From Colius striatus (taxonomy: Eukaryota > Chordata > Aves > Coliiformes > Coliidae), in NCBI RefSeq assembly GCF_028858725.1, contig NC_084761.1:37436501-37500500 (forward strand): a stretch of 64,000 nt of DNA. The letters run 5' to 3'. The stretch's first letter is position 1. The number at the start of each line of letters is the position of its first letter. The notes below the pieces were generated by a model. That model was given only the letters and a program-made list of their open reading frames with translations. It searched no databases and was not told where the DNA came from. Shown in pieces: positions 21,832 to 35,262 of the stretch. The position numbers and the translations under genes were made by a program.

Positions 21832-24800
21832 GTGAGCCTCCTCCCTCTCGCCTTGGGCAAAGGAAAAAGGGCCCAGGGAGGGCGGCAAAGGAGTGCCTCG
21901 GAGCGGGAAGGAGAGGTTCCCGATAGCCGCGGGGAGCCTGGGCATCCCGGCGCGGGGACAACAAAGGCGAGGCTGCCCAGCGTGCTGCGGAGGGGTAGGG
22001 CAGGGGACACCCCGCCAATCCCTGGAGCTGGGCCGGGGCGGGTTCCGGGATTTACTCGCTTCATCCTCCCGGGGCAGCAGGTCCGTGTCGCTGTGGGAGC
22101 GAGCCGCGCGGGTTCGGGGAATGAGGAGCGAGACTGGTGGATGGAGGGAAGGGGCAGCTCGGGAGGTGCTGGCTGGAGGCAGTACGGAGATGAACTTGGG
22201 AGAGGAGCTGCTTTGCGAGCACAACAAAAAAAAAAAAAAAAAGAAGGAAACCGTCAAGCAGAGGGGTTACATATGGTGGGGCTGGGGGCTGCCAGCCCTG
22301 CTGCTCTGAGAGATAAAAATAATCTGGACAGCTTTGCAAACGTTTACCAGGGCACTGTTAACATAAAGTCAAATAAAAGCTAGGGAAGTTCTGTTGCTGT
22401 TAAAGCTGAATTGAGAGATCCTAAAAATGAAGCCTTTTTCGCCCTTGGGTAACATTTAACAGCTCTGGACTTCTGGGTGATGGTGTTTCCTGCCTATTCT
22501 TTTGCCTCTGACCTCTTTCTTGCCTGTTCCTCCCTGCTTTTGCTCTATTTTTTTTTTTTGTGCTCTATTCTTTTCAAGTTCTCTCTCTTTTTTTGAAGCT
22601 ATCTTCTTTCCTTTTCATCTGCCTGATCCCATTTTTCATCCCCTTGGTATTTCTCCAGTCCTGATTTCCCACTACTTTCATTTTTCCCTTCTCACCAAAG
22701 TAGGGAAATGGGTGACACAAGCTTTATTGGTATGTTCCATTCTCCCGTCTCCAGCCCTAACCATGCACCTTGGGGTTCAGTCTGCACTGGCCCCACCACC
22801 ATGAGGAGCGGGAAGTACTTGGTGGCCTCTAATCTGCTCTGTGTCACCACTGAGCAGATAGTGCTTGTGTGGCCTTGTGGTTTCTCTTGGAGAAGGCCTG
22901 ACATCCTGCAGAGGGTGTGCATGAGTTGCAGAGGCAGACCTTATGTTACTTTATAAACCTGCTTTCCTAAAGCTAATGCTTGTCCCAGCGTGGACTCTGA
23001 ATTTCTCTTGGGTCAAAAGTGATTGCTTTGCCAGTTGTTGATGGAAATAGGGACTAATGTTGTAAAATCAGTTTCTTCTGGGACTTGTATGTTAGTTTTA
23101 TATAAACAAAAGCAAAAAAATCTAGGGCAGAGGGATGTTTAGGACAAAAGAACACCTGTGTTGAAGTACTGCCTTACTTTGCCCCCAGGGTTTGACTCCT
23201 TGTCCATGAGTGTGTTCCCTGGGGCTGCCTCTCTGGCACTCTCCTGGCCCACTTGGTCAGCAGTGTCTCTGTTGCACCATGCACAGACCTGGAGTGCAGG
23301 TCTGGTGGCCCTGAGGCTACTGGATAGCCCCAGGTTGCCTACTGCAGCACATCCCTCCAAGCACTTGCCATGTTTAGCCTCTACACCAAAGCCATAGTCT
23401 GCATGAATATAGGGTTTCTTTTGTTTCTTGATGTCCTCTCCTCAGCAATCCCAAACTGCGTGCCTTGGCAAGGGCCCTGTCCCCAGGCTTCCTGAGGTTT
23501 GGTGGCACCGAGACAGATTTTCTGATCTTTGATCCCAACAAGGATTCAACTTTGGAAGAAAAATTCCTCTGGGAAATTGAGGCCAAGGAAGGTAAAACAA
23601 GCATCAGTGTGTTAGACTCAAAACCATCCTGGGTTTTGGAGGAGGCCTGGATGCAGGCTGGGGATGTCAGAAGGGCATGGAGTCAGTGCTGGGGGTCCTC
23701 CACAAGGTCAGCATTGCTCTTCTTGGTGGAGAGATCTGTGGATCTTCAGCAGGTCCATGGAAGGAGCCGTGTCAGCCATGGGAAAGCAAGGAAAGGCATG
23801 GGAGACCTCAAGTCTACCCTGGAATTGGCTGAGATGTTCCCTTTGCCACACCGTGCTCCTCACAGCAGCCTTGGGAGCTCCCCCGCTGCCTGGGAGAGAG
23901 CCAAGGTCAGCTCAGCAGTTGGGAATTCACTATGAAAATTAAGTAACGGATGGAAGAAATAATCTGATGGGAACAGAGCATCTGTTTGCTTTATTTTGGC
24001 TAAAGCCCCAGCTAGGCTGGAGGCAAAGCCTTGCTCTCTTGTTGCTTTGACAGGTCAAGTGCAAACCCACCAGACCACTGCCAACTGCTTGAGAGAGTTG
24101 CTGTTGTGGAGCTGTGCCGGGCAGTTGGTGCTTCCCCTGGCACACGATGGGCAGCACAGGAAACAGCACCCCATCTCTGCCTATGGCAAAGCAGGCCTGG
24201 GGCCCTGCCATGCTGCTGCATGCCAACCCAGCTTATCTGCAGTGCAGCCTGTGCCTTGTTAGTTCACCGCAACGAGGGCTTCTGGAGGGTGCTCCAGCTA
24301 AAATAGTTTATTGGGGTTTGACCACTGGCCTCCAGAAGCAGAGCTCAGTCTTCCCTCACCCCCTCATCTCCATCTCCTTGAATTGTAAAATATGCATTAT
24401 ATATAAAAGACGTATTTATGCATCAAGCCAGCCCTTCTATGCAGTTAACATTGTGAAAGTAGGGGGGTATTTCACAGAAGCTTGGCACCAAGCAGTTGTT
24501 CTCCTTCTCAGGGATCCAGCTCTTCACAGGCTGAACCCTGACCATAAAGACGAGTACTTAATTGCTATCATCCTTCTTCTGCCCTACAGAGGCTTGTGGC
24601 TCAAGGCCTGCATTTGCTGCTGTTGAGAAGCTGCTGCTGGCCCAGTGGCCCAGCCAGGAGAAGTTGATTCTTGCAGAGCATAATTGGAAAAAGCACAGAA
24701 ATACCACCATTACAAGTAAGACTTCAATGGGTTCTTCTGCTAGGGTCTATAACCAGGGGGCTGCAAATCTGTGCCCTGTAGTAAAAGGGTCATAGACTGT

Positions 24801-27787
24801 TAGGAGCTGAAACTACTGAAAGAGAAACCTTTCACCCACTTAGAAAAATAAATACTCTACGAGCTCTTTTTGGTTTACTATCTGCCACCTTGTATTTAAT
24901 AGTATTCAGCTGCTGCAGGCCCTGGGAGGATCTCAGCACCTTTTAGGATGGTAGGTGTAGTAAGGTCTGGGCTCTTTCATCTGTCTGGGAGTGCTTGGCC
25001 CATCTGCAGCACCAGGCTAAATACGTACAGGCAGTAAAGATTGTCAATGGGAGGAGCTCAACTAGCATGCCATGATCTTGGGATAAACACTCCCCACCCC
25101 CCGCCTTTCTCCTCCATGCAGGAAATACGTTGGATATTCTCTACAGCTTTGCAAACTGCTCAGGGTTTCACCTGATCTTTGGGCTTAATGCCTTGCTGCG
25201 GAAAGATGGTTTGCAATGGGACAGCTCAAATGCCCAGGAGATACTGGACTATTGTGCCTCACGGAAGTACAACATCTCCTGGGAGCTCGGGAACGGTAAG
25301 TGTGAAGCCTGCTTGTGGGCCAGGCCAGTGCTCACCTGGAGAGGTACCACGGCAGGGTATGGGCTGCTTCTTTTGGCTGTTTTGGATGGTGGCCCATAAA
25401 GGCAAGGTGATGTTTTATTGGGAAAAATTAAGGTTTGCAAGGAGGGATTTCACAGAAGGCCCAGCTGAGGAGCAAGTTGAGATGATTTTGCTCTCCTCAC
25501 TGAGGCCCTGAGGGGAGGTGAAAGATGTCCCATAAGGTGCAGGTGTTACCTGTGGGGGCTGGCTGGGACAGAGTGCTGGAGAGCAGTATGCTGCATCACC
25601 TGGCCTTTTGCTTTTATGCTTGTCACCTTCAAATATCTCACCTGTACCATACCAGATCCCATGAGGCTGTAGGGGGTTGGATTGCCCTATTTTGTGCCCC
25701 AAAACTAAAAGTGGGGCACTGATGCACGCATGTCTTCCTCAGAGCCCAATAGCTTCAGGAAGAAATCTGGCATCTACATTGATGGCTTCCAGCTGGGGCA
25801 AGATTTTATTTGCCTACGCCAGCTTCTGAGTAACTACACCCTCTATCAGCATGCGAAGCTCTATGGGCCCGATGTTGGGCAGCCCCGAAAGCACACGCAG
25901 AGGCTGCTGAGAAGGTAGGGCTGGGGGTCCCTGGGGTAGGCGGGTGTGGGTAACCAGTGGTTCCTCTGCACCCAGATGCACGGGGCATGAGGAGGCACTT
26001 GGGCAGTATTTTAAGGATTTTCTGCTCCAAACCAACAGTAAGGATGCACAAATGGATACACCCAGTTCATTTGAGAGCTAATTGCCTATATCTTTCATCA
26101 AATCAGAAACATGTAAATTTTTGTTGCTTGACTAGAGATGACTGAAATCTTACCTGAAGGCTAAGTAGTATTTAAGCTTAAGACTGAGTATTTAAACTCA
26201 GACAGTTGAAACTAAGACACTAGAAGCACTTCAGTGATCCACACCTTCCATGTAGCACTGTCTCTAGTGCTGTGTTAACAACAGCTTCATTAACCATAGA
26301 CATCTCTATATGTTGCACAAATATTAGTTCTTCCTTCCAGCAACCTGCTGAGACAGCCAGGCTGCCCAAGGCCCATTTAAAAACCATCACAAGTGTGGCC
26401 CCAGAGCAGTTCACCATCACTGCCGGGAAGGGCTGTCTGTGGCAGCTGTCTTGTAGGGTACCATAACCCATCACTGGTACCTACTAATCCTCTGTTCTCC
26501 ACCACATCCTCTCTGGTTGCAGCTTCCTGAAATCAGGAGGGAAGGTGATTGACTCTGTCACGTGGCACCAGTAAGTACCACTCAGATACCATCTTAGCTC
26601 TGCTTATCACCTACTGTCTTTACAAAATGTTCATTTGAACATCTCAATAGGAAGGAGGGGGTGAAATGCCACTTTCGGTAGTTCCTTGGATGCCTTTCCA
26701 CAAAGTCACCTGCTCAGAATAAGAGACAAATTGAGGGAGTGTGTTACAGAAATGCAAAAGGTCTCCAAAGAGGCTACTTGGTGGACAGACCCAAGAGCAG
26801 TGGCAGGGGGTTGCAATATAGGCACAGCAGCAAGGAATGCGGCATGTACAGGATGGTAATTTTGCTTGCTAAATATGTGCACTGAAAAAAACCAGGAGTG
26901 AGACGTGGAGAAAAAGATGTCACAGCACCTATATTTTTCAGAAGAGTGCATGAGCGGAGTTTCTGTAGCAGTTGAGCCTTTTTGCCTGTGCTGTATTTCA
27001 ACATGTACCAAAAGCTTATGAGATCTGAGCAGCAGTCCCAGTTGTCTCAAAGCTCCAAGTTGCCAACCCTTGCAAATAAAAAGCACTTTCCCATGGGAAG
27101 AAGGGGGTGTTATATATAAGGAAAAGAAGGTAACTTGGACTCCCTTGACAGAGATGCCTCTGCTGAACTTCTGCAAGAGCAAAAGGTTTTAACCTGTGAG
27201 TGGCTGGGCTTTGAAACTGAGTCAGTACCACTGATGTTAGTGCTCTCTTTGGCATTAGAAAGGTTGAATCTGATTGTGAGAAAGCTTTGCTCCCTAAAAG
27301 AAAATTCAGGGAGTCATTGATGACCCTGCTGCACCCAACCCCTTGAAAAAATGCATCTGAAACCTTGTTAGCTGAGTCATTACACACTACCTTTTTTCTC
27401 TATTTGTCTGATATAAACAAAAAGCCCTGCAGGTCTGTCTGATCCTTACCCACAGAGAAGTGCCAACAGCTTCCTCTGCACCCTCATGTTTGCTCTCCAA
27501 GTCAGTTCAGGCTGTGTGTGGGTTAAGTCACGCTCAGACCTCACCCGCAGTGCAAACAGCACTAATGCAGTCCCAGCCCTTTGCTCTTGTACCCTGGCTT
27601 AGAGAAGCAGTCTTAAAAAGTTCTCAGGTGGGCAGTAGGGTAAGTTGTCCCCAGGGCACCTGCCTTAGACTCCACACGTTTGAAAGTGATTTCCATTTGA
27701 GGGTGGTTTTCTTTCCAAAGTCAAATGCGGCATGGTGGCATGCAGCAGTCGGATAACGATGTGGAGAGGAGCACGTGCTTATGTTAC

Positions 27788-27820
<33 letters not shown>

Positions 27821-30800
27821 TGACTTATCTATGTATTTTGGGCTGCTAGCAAGGCATAGAACATGTCACCTCCCCTTCCTGGGCTCTTCTTGTCATATGT
27901 CTGCCTTTGCTTCAAATAGGCACACGTCATTTTCTTTACTAATTTAGGATTATCAGGTTTTAACTTCCTCTTGTGGCTGGAAGACTTCAGCTGCTTCTGG
28001 TAGGACTGAGTGATAGTGTGATGAAATACAAAAACCACAGGGATCCCAATTTCCTGTTCTTTATTTTGACAAACCAGGCTTAAAAGTTCTTCTTCTCGTG
28101 GTGGAGGACAACCGTCATCCTGCAGGGATGTCTCCACCCGATTCCCTCCCAGGTGGCCAAAATACTCCAACAGAAGCTGGGGTACAATAGTTTTAATATA
28201 TAAAGATACAGTAAAACAAGTAAACCCATAAAGAGTGTCAGACTCCTCAGCAAGAGATTTATAGAAGCAGGGTGTTATTCAGCAATGTTTTCCTCATTCT
28301 AAATGAATAGATGCAAAAAAAACCCCCTACTACTTCTGATAAAATTTCTGTAATATCTTGCCTGCATTGACATATTTATACCTGACAGTCTCTTAAATAC
28401 AAGCAACATACCTACATATTTGGAATACCAAAGGAAAAAAAAAGAAAAAGAACTGAATAGAAAAATAGTGCTGTGGATAGATGTATCAAGCAACTGAGTA
28501 CTTTTGGTGATGGTTTGATGTTTAGCACCAGTGTAATTTTGACCATAAGATTTTGATTTTTTTCCATTTCCAGTTACTATGTGAATGGACGAAGTGCAAC
28601 GAGGGAGGATTTCTTGAGCCCTAAAGTGCTGGATACCTTTGCCACAGCTGTACACAAAGTCCTGGAGGTGCCTTGTACTGTTCCATCATTCCCATGTTTG
28701 GTTTCCATGGGTTAGCAGAGAATCTGAAATAAAGTCCAATTTCTCACTAGCAATAAACAGGGATCCTCAAAACTTGGGAGCTGCTGTCATTGTAAATACA
28801 TAGTTTTTGTAAAAAATTAACAATACTAATAATAAATGAGCTCCAACAGTTTGTCATGCAGCAAGAATGGTGCCAGATACATCACAGACCTACAACATTC
28901 TCATTTGTCAAAGTAGTTGTGTAGTTGATTACACACACATACTCTGCCCCAATTTCTTTGAGGCAAGATCCTGAGAAAATAATAACTTGGAGTATGCCAG
29001 TACTCTGCATGAGAAGACTTAACAGGACCTGACTTTTAGGTTTTGGTTTGTCTCATTCTACCTGCATAGATGTAATTTTTCAAGAGAGGAGGAGGGAAGT
29101 AAATCAGCTTCTAGTCCTTTTGGTCAAAATTTCTGTATCTCACCTCAGCTGATATTATCCCTTAAATGCAAATGTTGTACGTAGGCATTTAGATAAAGCA
29201 CAAAATTTTGATTACCCATTATTTCAGTAGCCAAAAAACTTAACTGTTGTCTTTTTCTCTTCTTCCCTATGCCACGCTGGCCAGATTGTTGGTGGGACCG
29301 TGTCCAACAAGAAGGTCTGGCTAGGAGAGACGAGCTCTGCCTATGGAGGGGGAGCTCCCAAGCTATCCAACACTTACATCGCTGGCTTTATGTGAGTACC
29401 GTGTCACAAGTGTGGGAAAATTACATATTTTAGCATCTGAAGAGGGTTGCATACATGTCCTGCAAGAGGTACATCTCGCTCAGGCTACCCAGGGAATGGG
29501 CAAGTTGGGAATCTTAACCCTCTCACTGCTCCTTGAGGTTCAGTGTAGGGCCAGGTAATAGCAGTTTCCTATGGAAAAGCCTCAGAAAGTTGTATGTCTG
29601 CTTTCAGATCTGCATTGCTAAGTCCATCCTTTCGTGGGGACAAGAAGTCATCCATGAAATGGGTGTCTTTTTTCACTGTCATTCTTCAGCAATGATAAAA
29701 TAACTAGCCAAAGGGAAATTTAGTAATGACAAAAATTTTTCTCCAAGGACTCCAGATGCAGTGTTTTGTTGAAATAAAATAATTCAGGCTCTTTTTAGCA
29801 CTTTGATCAGTGTATAGGTTCTGGGAGATAAAATTGCACAGGAATGTGCATTTTACACTTTGAAAATTAACCAAAACCACGATTGCAGTGTATTCTTTTT
29901 CCCTCCTAAAAGACATGATTATCTTTTTGTCAGGGCCTGGTGGGTCAGCCAGGGTCCGGCAACCATGCAATGATTTCTCTGAGCCTTCAGGCCTTTGGCT
30001 AGTTCGGAAGGTCCTCGTTTCCACTGCCTGCAAACAGGGGAGTGGAGCAACCATTCTCACCAACTTGGACCTCCAGAGGTGGTCTGAAAGAATTTTTTAA
30101 GGTATTCAATCCAAAACTGTAATTGAAATTAATTGTGTGGGTTTAAGGCAGTCAGCATCATGCCCTAATTCTTACTTTCCTACTTCCCGAACTTCTTGGA
30201 GAGGGTCAAAGATATAGAGTTAACATCAGCAGTTGCATGTTGTTTGCCTCATTTTTTTTGTCAGGTGGTTGGACAAACTCGGGCTTTCAGCCAAGCAGGG
30301 GATTGATGTGGTCATGAGACAGGTTTTCTTTGGGGCAGGGACCTATCACCTGGTGGATGCCAACTTTGAGCCTTTGCCGGTAAGTATGCAACCCAGCTAA
30401 CATCACCTGAGCACAGCCCGTGTTTCTGCAACAGGGAGCACTGGATGGGAAAACACAAGTCAGATATTTTAACAACGTCTGTTTTTTTGTAGGATTGTCA
30501 CAGTTATCCTTGTACCTAAAGTGAGCTCATGTTTCATTATGGGTTCATATTTTATAGGTAGGTAGATAGATAGGTATAGGATACTTAATGCAACTGCAAG
30601 GATGCAGCTAGTCTTCAGCATTATCGGAGACTGATTTCTGGAACATGGTGCTCTGATTTGTATGCAAACACTTCTGAAGTTCACAAGGCTTTTCTGCATG
30701 GACTGTTTCGGTTTGGGTACTTCTCAGCTGAGTGATGAGTAGCTTTTAAACAGAAATGGTACAAGGTATTATAATAAGTAATATCCCAAGTGAAAACCAA

Positions 30801-33457
30801 ACCAATATGAAGTCAAGACTCGAGCATTTCTCAGGTCACAAGCATTTTAGCCTTCAGTAGCGGTTGAAGGATAATTAAATGAAAACATGCAGTTAATATA
30901 GTTTGATTTATTAGGAAATAACATTCTGCTGTGATGAAACATCATTATTGTCAGTTATTCTTGCATGTGCAGCGTGTTTCTTTTTGCTAGTAGCGCTTAC
31001 CTTGGGGGTGACAGGATAGCCTCTTTCTTTTCAGTTTTCCTCATTTTTGTGCTTTCAGTTGTGATTTTCACAGGCTCATAGAGACCATCTAAGAGGAAAC
31101 CCAGTACATGGTGATTTTCTGTTTTTCCTGTTCAGCTGGTCCCTGTGCCAGAGGCTGCATTGTCAGGCTTGTTGCTAAGGGCTTTTTATTCACTCATTTA
31201 AAATAGATTTAATTTGGACTAAAAGGATGTGCCTTGTTTCTCACCTGCAGGCAGTACAGATGCTAATCAAGCTAACTGCTTTAGAGGCAGGAAAATCCAA
31301 ACCCAGGTCCATAAGTTTTGGTTAGCAGGGAAGTGAAGACAGACAGCAGTGTCAGAAGGCTGCACCACTTGACAGAGGGGCTGAGCATGCCGGCTGATAG
31401 GAAAAGTCACTTCCCTGGGCTCATGGTGAGTCAGGAGGAAAACATGACAGTTTTCCTTCTAGGAAAACCTCAAAGCCAGCCACACAGTTGAGCTGGGAGA
31501 GGCTCTCAGAAACTCACCAGGTGGAGCAACATCCTCCCCTGAGGGCATCGGAAAGTGATGCTGGAAAATGCCGTCTCCCTGAGGTCCTCCTAGTCCCAAA
31601 ACACATCTGCACAGCCCACAGACACTCTTTGGTGTGGTTGCGGACTCCATGGAGAAAAAGTAGAAGTAAAGATGCAAGAAAAAAGCAGACCTGGAAAAAA
31701 ATGAGTCTGCACTGGACATCACCCTGCTCTTGAGCATCATCCTGGAGTGTCAGAGGATTTACTCTTGAAGGGCCTTAATCCTGAGACTTGTTCAAAAGCG
31801 TGATCTGAAAGGCATAAAGTTGTCGGGAGCTTATTCCCAGACCTGCATTTGCAGATTGGGCACAAGTTTTCTTTTGTGAAGGGCTCTTCCAAAACGCAAA
31901 CAATCTTTCCCCCACAGAAAGAGCTCTGAGATTTGCATATGAAAGGGAAAGTGACTCTAAGGTACCTTGTAAACACAGTTACTCTACAGCTTGGAGGCAG
32001 GGTTTTCTCTTTAGCTATGCTGTTTGTGGGAATTTAAATGGATACAGTGAAAACCTCAATAAAGCAAAAAATTACAGGAGAAAAAAACCCCTGAAACGTT
32101 ACTTTAAGCACCATGTGGAGTACCTGGCAGGTACACAAGTGCTTACATGTGTTTTTGTGCCTCCCAGGACTACTGGCTCTCGCTGCTCTACAAGAAGTTG
32201 GTGGGTACCAAGGTGCTGCAGGTCGGCCTGGTGGGAGCTGATGAGAGGAAGCTCCGTGTCTACCTTCACTGCACAAATGCCCTCCAGTAAGCCTCCAGAA
32301 AGGGCAAAATATCCCAGAAACTGAGCCCATGGCCACCCCCAGGCCAACAAAAGCAATTTGGGACAGTGCAAGAACACATGTTATTTCTGTGAAACTTCTT
32401 TCCCTTCCGATCCCCACCATCATCTTCTCTTGCCTTGCAGCCCAAAGTACAGAGAAGGAGACGTGACATTGTTTGTCTTAAACCTCTACAACGTTACCCA
32501 ACGTTTGCAGCTACCAAATTACTTATCAAGCAAGCATGTAGATCAGTACCTCTTACTGCCTCATGGCAAAGATCGTATACTGTCCAGGTAAGTGTTCCTC
32601 CTGTCTCTGTAGAAAGGATTGTGAGCAGAGTTAGATGGCCTCTAAAACCTTACCTTGTTCAATTTACTAGATGTAGGAGGAAGAGCTGAGCATTCTGTCC
32701 TCTGACTTCTTTTTCAGTAGGTCTGACTTCTGTTAAATCAGGTCTCCCGAAACTGGGCTGCTAAAAAAGCTTGATAAGGTATAAAGACACTTGGTTGATG
32801 TTGATTGGGAAGATTTTTCCCAGCAGGCTTCAGGGCTCTGGACCAGCTGCTGCAGTCCTTTTTCTTCTGCACAAGCACAAGTATATTGCTTTCCCAAGTG
32901 CTAGCTATTGATTTACAGCCACATGTTCTGGCTTTGTGTGATTTTTTTTTTGTTGTTACCACTAATACACAGAAAGGATCTGCTCTGAGGATCTGCTTAG
33001 ATGATACTTGCAGGAGAAAAACAAACTAAAATTTGTACTTTTTACAGCCTGTTCTGCTGTTAACCTCACTAGAAGAGTAAGAAAAGTGTGCTTCTCAACT
33101 TGCTTGCGCTATGACTCTAAAGATGTCCTTGTAGGGGGAGTGTAGCAGATGCCCTGTGTGTGTGCACACGCATAACCCTCAAGGGAAGTTTAGTTTGGGT
33201 CTGGCCTGAGTTTATGTTTACACTTGGGTCCAGAGCTGTTTATACTCGATGGCAAACAGAGTACATGTGCCCAAACAGTCTCTCTGCCCCTCTCCAGGTC
33301 TATTGAGCTGAACAGCCGTGTGCTACGGATGGTGGATGACAAAACACTGCCAGAGCTTATCGAAAAGCCACTTGGTCCTGGCAGTATGCTCGGCCTTCCA
33401 GCTTTCTCTTATGCCTTCTATGTGATAAAAAATGCCAAAGCTATTGCTTGCATTTAA
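21662..33457 (+). CDS. HPSE: HPSE, heparanase (12 coding exons, complete)
   Basis: Heparanase is a secreted and lysosomal GH79 endo-beta-glucuronidase that cuts heparan-sulfate chains (family knowledge). Exons: 21662-21831, 23446-23591, 24590-24715, 25122-25295, 25743-25914, 26523-26570, 28574-28667, 29285-29391, 30265-30379, 32168-32286, 32441-32587, 33298-33457. The spliced frame is 1578 nt, 525 aa plus TAA, close to chicken (about 523) and human (543). Residues 1-15 form a leucine-rich signal peptide ([15 protein letters not shown]). The acid/base Glu is residue 206 (GNEPNSF, codon split between exons 4 and 5) and the nucleophile is Glu325 ([12 protein letters not shown]). The basic heparin-binding stretch KKHRNTTIT is present. 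Sequons NTT, NIS, NYT and NVT are visible. The start was chosen because it opens the signal peptide; there is no other plausible ATG in frame. No frameshift or missing catalytic residue. Confidence 0.97.
23446..23591 (+). CDS. HPSE: HPSE exon 2
   Basis: Encodes [20 protein letters not shown] and the start of the linker that is excised in the mature enzyme of other vertebrates. The donor is GTAAAA. Confidence 0.93.
24590..24715 (+). CDS. HPSE: HPSE exon 3
   Basis: Linker end and the start of the large subunit: [19 protein letters not shown], then the basic KKHRNTT. The donor is GTAAGA. Confidence 0.92.
25122..25295 (+). CDS. HPSE: HPSE exon 4
   Basis: Encodes [20 protein letters not shown] and NISWELGN, ending on the first base of the acid/base Glu codon. 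Confidence 0.93.
25743..25914 (+). CDS. HPSE: HPSE exon 5, acid/base Glu
   Basis: Completes Glu206 and reads [20 protein letters not shown] through [14 protein letters not shown]. The donor is GTAGGG. Confidence 0.93.
26523..26570 (+). CDS. HPSE: HPSE exon 6 (48 nt)
   Basis: A short exon reading [15 protein letters not shown]; the second His codon is split before GTAAGT. The preceding acceptor is GGTTGCAG. Confidence 0.9.
26571..28573 (+). other. HPSE intron 6
   Basis: A 2-kb intron with the TA microsatellite; no nested gene or recognised interspersed repeat. Confidence 0.5.
27787..27822 (+). repeat. (TA)n microsatellite
   Basis: An uninterrupted run of TA dinucleotides, then ACACATATATG, in HPSE intron 6. 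Length-polymorphic DNA is likely here. Confidence 0.9.
28574..28667 (+). CDS. HPSE: HPSE exon 7
   Basis: Reads [20 protein letters not shown] to HKVLE. The donor GTGCCT is weak; its position is set by phase and the next exon. Confidence 0.88.
29285..29391 (+). CDS. HPSE: HPSE exon 8, nucleophile Glu
   Basis: Contains [17 protein letters not shown] with nucleophile Glu325, then [10 protein letters not shown]. The donor is GTGAGT. Confidence 0.93.
30265..30379 (+). CDS. HPSE: HPSE exon 9
   Basis: Reads [20 protein letters not shown] and [12 protein letters not shown], the end of the TIM barrel. The donor is GTAAGT. Confidence 0.93.
30380..32167 (+). other. HPSE intron 9
   Basis: A 1.8-kb intron with a short TAGA/TAGG-type tract near 30560 and no other recognised element. 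Confidence 0.5.
32168..32286 (+). CDS. HPSE: HPSE exon 10
   Basis: Reads [18 protein letters not shown] to VYLHCTNAL. The acceptor is CCTCCCAG and the donor GTAAGC. Confidence 0.93.
32441..32587 (+). CDS. HPSE: HPSE exon 11
   Basis: C-terminal beta domain: [20 protein letters not shown], then [15 protein letters not shown]. The donor is GTAAGT. Confidence 0.93.
33298..33457 (+). CDS. HPSE: HPSE last coding exon
   Basis: Reads [20 protein letters not shown] to [20 protein letters not shown], then Ile and TAA at 33455-33457. The hydrophobic FSYAFYVI end matches the family C-terminus. Confidence 0.94.
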
Positions 33458-35164
33458 ATGGTTCATGCAAATGCACAGGGTAAATGTAAGGCACTTGGCT
33501 AGTAGGGAATGTTTAATCCTAGAAATCCACATTTCTGCCACAGGAAGGGATGCAAATGTGACAGAACTGGTACGATCTGTGGGCTGGGAAAAACATGAGG
33601 TCCCACTGGGTAATCTGTATATGAAAGAAGCTTGTTAAACTCATGGAAGAATTATCCAGATAGAGCAAGCCCAGGGAGAGGCTGGTTTTGTTTTTGGTCT
33701 AGACTATCACTGTGGTCCAGCACGGGGCCCTTCCCCACACCACGTGCAGAGGTGCAGCAGCTTCTCACACTGTGCTTGGGGCTCTACGAGCCAGGAACTG
33801 CAGCCTCCCCTCTCATTTCTGCAAGCACAGCTCTTAAAGCATTTCCTTGAAAGTCTTGCCCTCCGAAAAGATGAGCAGGCTCTTTATTTTAGTTGTACAA
33901 CTGTGACTCTGCCTCCACCATAAGAGGAAGCCCAAGGAGGAGCTGTGGTTGCTGAGTGCATCTCAGGGTGGAAAGCAGGGACATGCAAAGCTGTGGTCGA
34001 AGTGCCTTGGGAGAAAATGCCTTGCCAAGAAACCAGGTCCTCTGTGGGATTTGAGGCAGCACTGCATGTTTTTCCCAAGCTAGGAGAGCTCAGTCACAAG
34101 ATGGAGCTGTGTCCATGAGCTTTCCAAAGATCAGTTTTTGACACAGGACATTCAGGCTGTTCCAGCAGGGTAGGCTACCTCTGTCCTCACACACTTCATC
34201 CTTGTCAAACCCTCTGTAGCCACTGGGCTGCACAGCGAGAGCCTGCAACTCCTCAACCTTCACCACCTTGCAGTGGTGAAGGGCCTATCTGCAGGTGAAG
34301 CTCTGCATTCCCTAACTTGCTTGAGTCTCTTCTGTTCTTGAGGAAATGGGAGAACAAAGAGATTGAGCAAACCACCCATCACCTCTTTGACCATCAGAGG
34401 GATGTCAGTGGCCGTAGGGCATCCTGGGGACAAACCCACCTGGCCAGACTGACATCCCTCCTGCTGGGGAAACAGGCATTTTGGCCAGAAACCTGTGTGG
34501 GCAGTGGCTTTTCTTTGCCATCTGTGGCTTTCCGGTGTCTGGCCCACTGCAGTTTGGTGTGTGGCAGCTGCAGTGCCCGAGCCAAATCTCCACTCACTTT
34601 TCTTGAAGATATATAACGCATGCCACTGCCAGCACCTTACGGTATTCCAAGCACTGCAGTGGAAAACACCACCGCCACAACACTGTATATGTCTCCTTTT
34701 AAGCTTTAAAAGGGTACTACCAGCTACATGGGGTTTTGACACAGGCTGGAGTGGGAAGGACCTTTTTTAATGAGAAAATGTTAAAACCAGATGTACTTTT
34801 GAAGCTGTGATGAAAAAAAACGCACTATGAAAAGGTTATATTTAAGTTTAGCCTGTCAAAGGAGTGTTTGCAGTCACAGTGCAGATGCATGCTGTGAAGG
34901 GTTATGTATCAAGGTAATGTAGATCAGAAATGAGAATGGGGAAGGGTAAGTTTGTTTAAATTGTGCAAGTTCGCAAGAAGAAGAGAGCATAAAAAGTAGT
35001 GGAAAACCTTGCATACAGTCAACGTAAAATTAATAATATTATTATTTTAATATATGTTACAACTAAGACACCAAGGTTATTGTTTGCCTGGTAGCTTCTT
35101 TTTAGAACTTTTCCAACAGTTTTGTTTATTCCAATGCTTGAGACTTTTGTATTTGAAGATTTTA

Positions 35165-35170
35165 ATTAAA
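35165..35170 (+). terminator. HPSE: Possible HPSE poly(A) signal ATTAAA
   Basis: The first good hexamer found after the HPSE stop is this ATTAAA, 1.7 kb downstream, followed by a T-rich run. It would imply a long 3' UTR. Placement is uncertain without transcripts. Confidence 0.35.
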
Positions 35171-35262
35171 TTGATTTATACTAGCTTTTGGCAATCTTTT
35201 TTTTTTTAATGACTTTTTTATCACACTGACACTGTGAAACTCCTTGTTTCTTTCACTCGTGC

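Larger units (their letters stand above)
21430..22210 (+). promoter_or_regulatory. HPSE: HPSE CpG island and promoter region
   Basis: GC-rich, CpG-dense DNA surrounds the first coding exon. A (CCCGG)n pentamer run lies at about 21577-21605, roughly 60 bp before the start codon. No TATA box is evident, as expected for a CpG-island promoter. The transcription start cannot be placed from sequence. Confidence 0.75.

Noticed and set aside
21380-22018. Minus-strand 212-codon frame in the HPSE CpG island
   Set aside because: Antisense shadow rich in Pro/Arg/Gln from the CTG-rich signal-peptide codons; no domain.
21544-22383. Long + strand frame (279 codons) over the HPSE first exon
   Set aside because: GC-rich out-of-frame shadow that includes low-complexity Gly/Ala/Arg sequence; the real HPSE frame starts at 21662.
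24114-24626. 170-codon + strand frame in HPSE intron 2
   Set aside because: Overlaps the start of HPSE exon 3 in another frame and has no recognisable motif.
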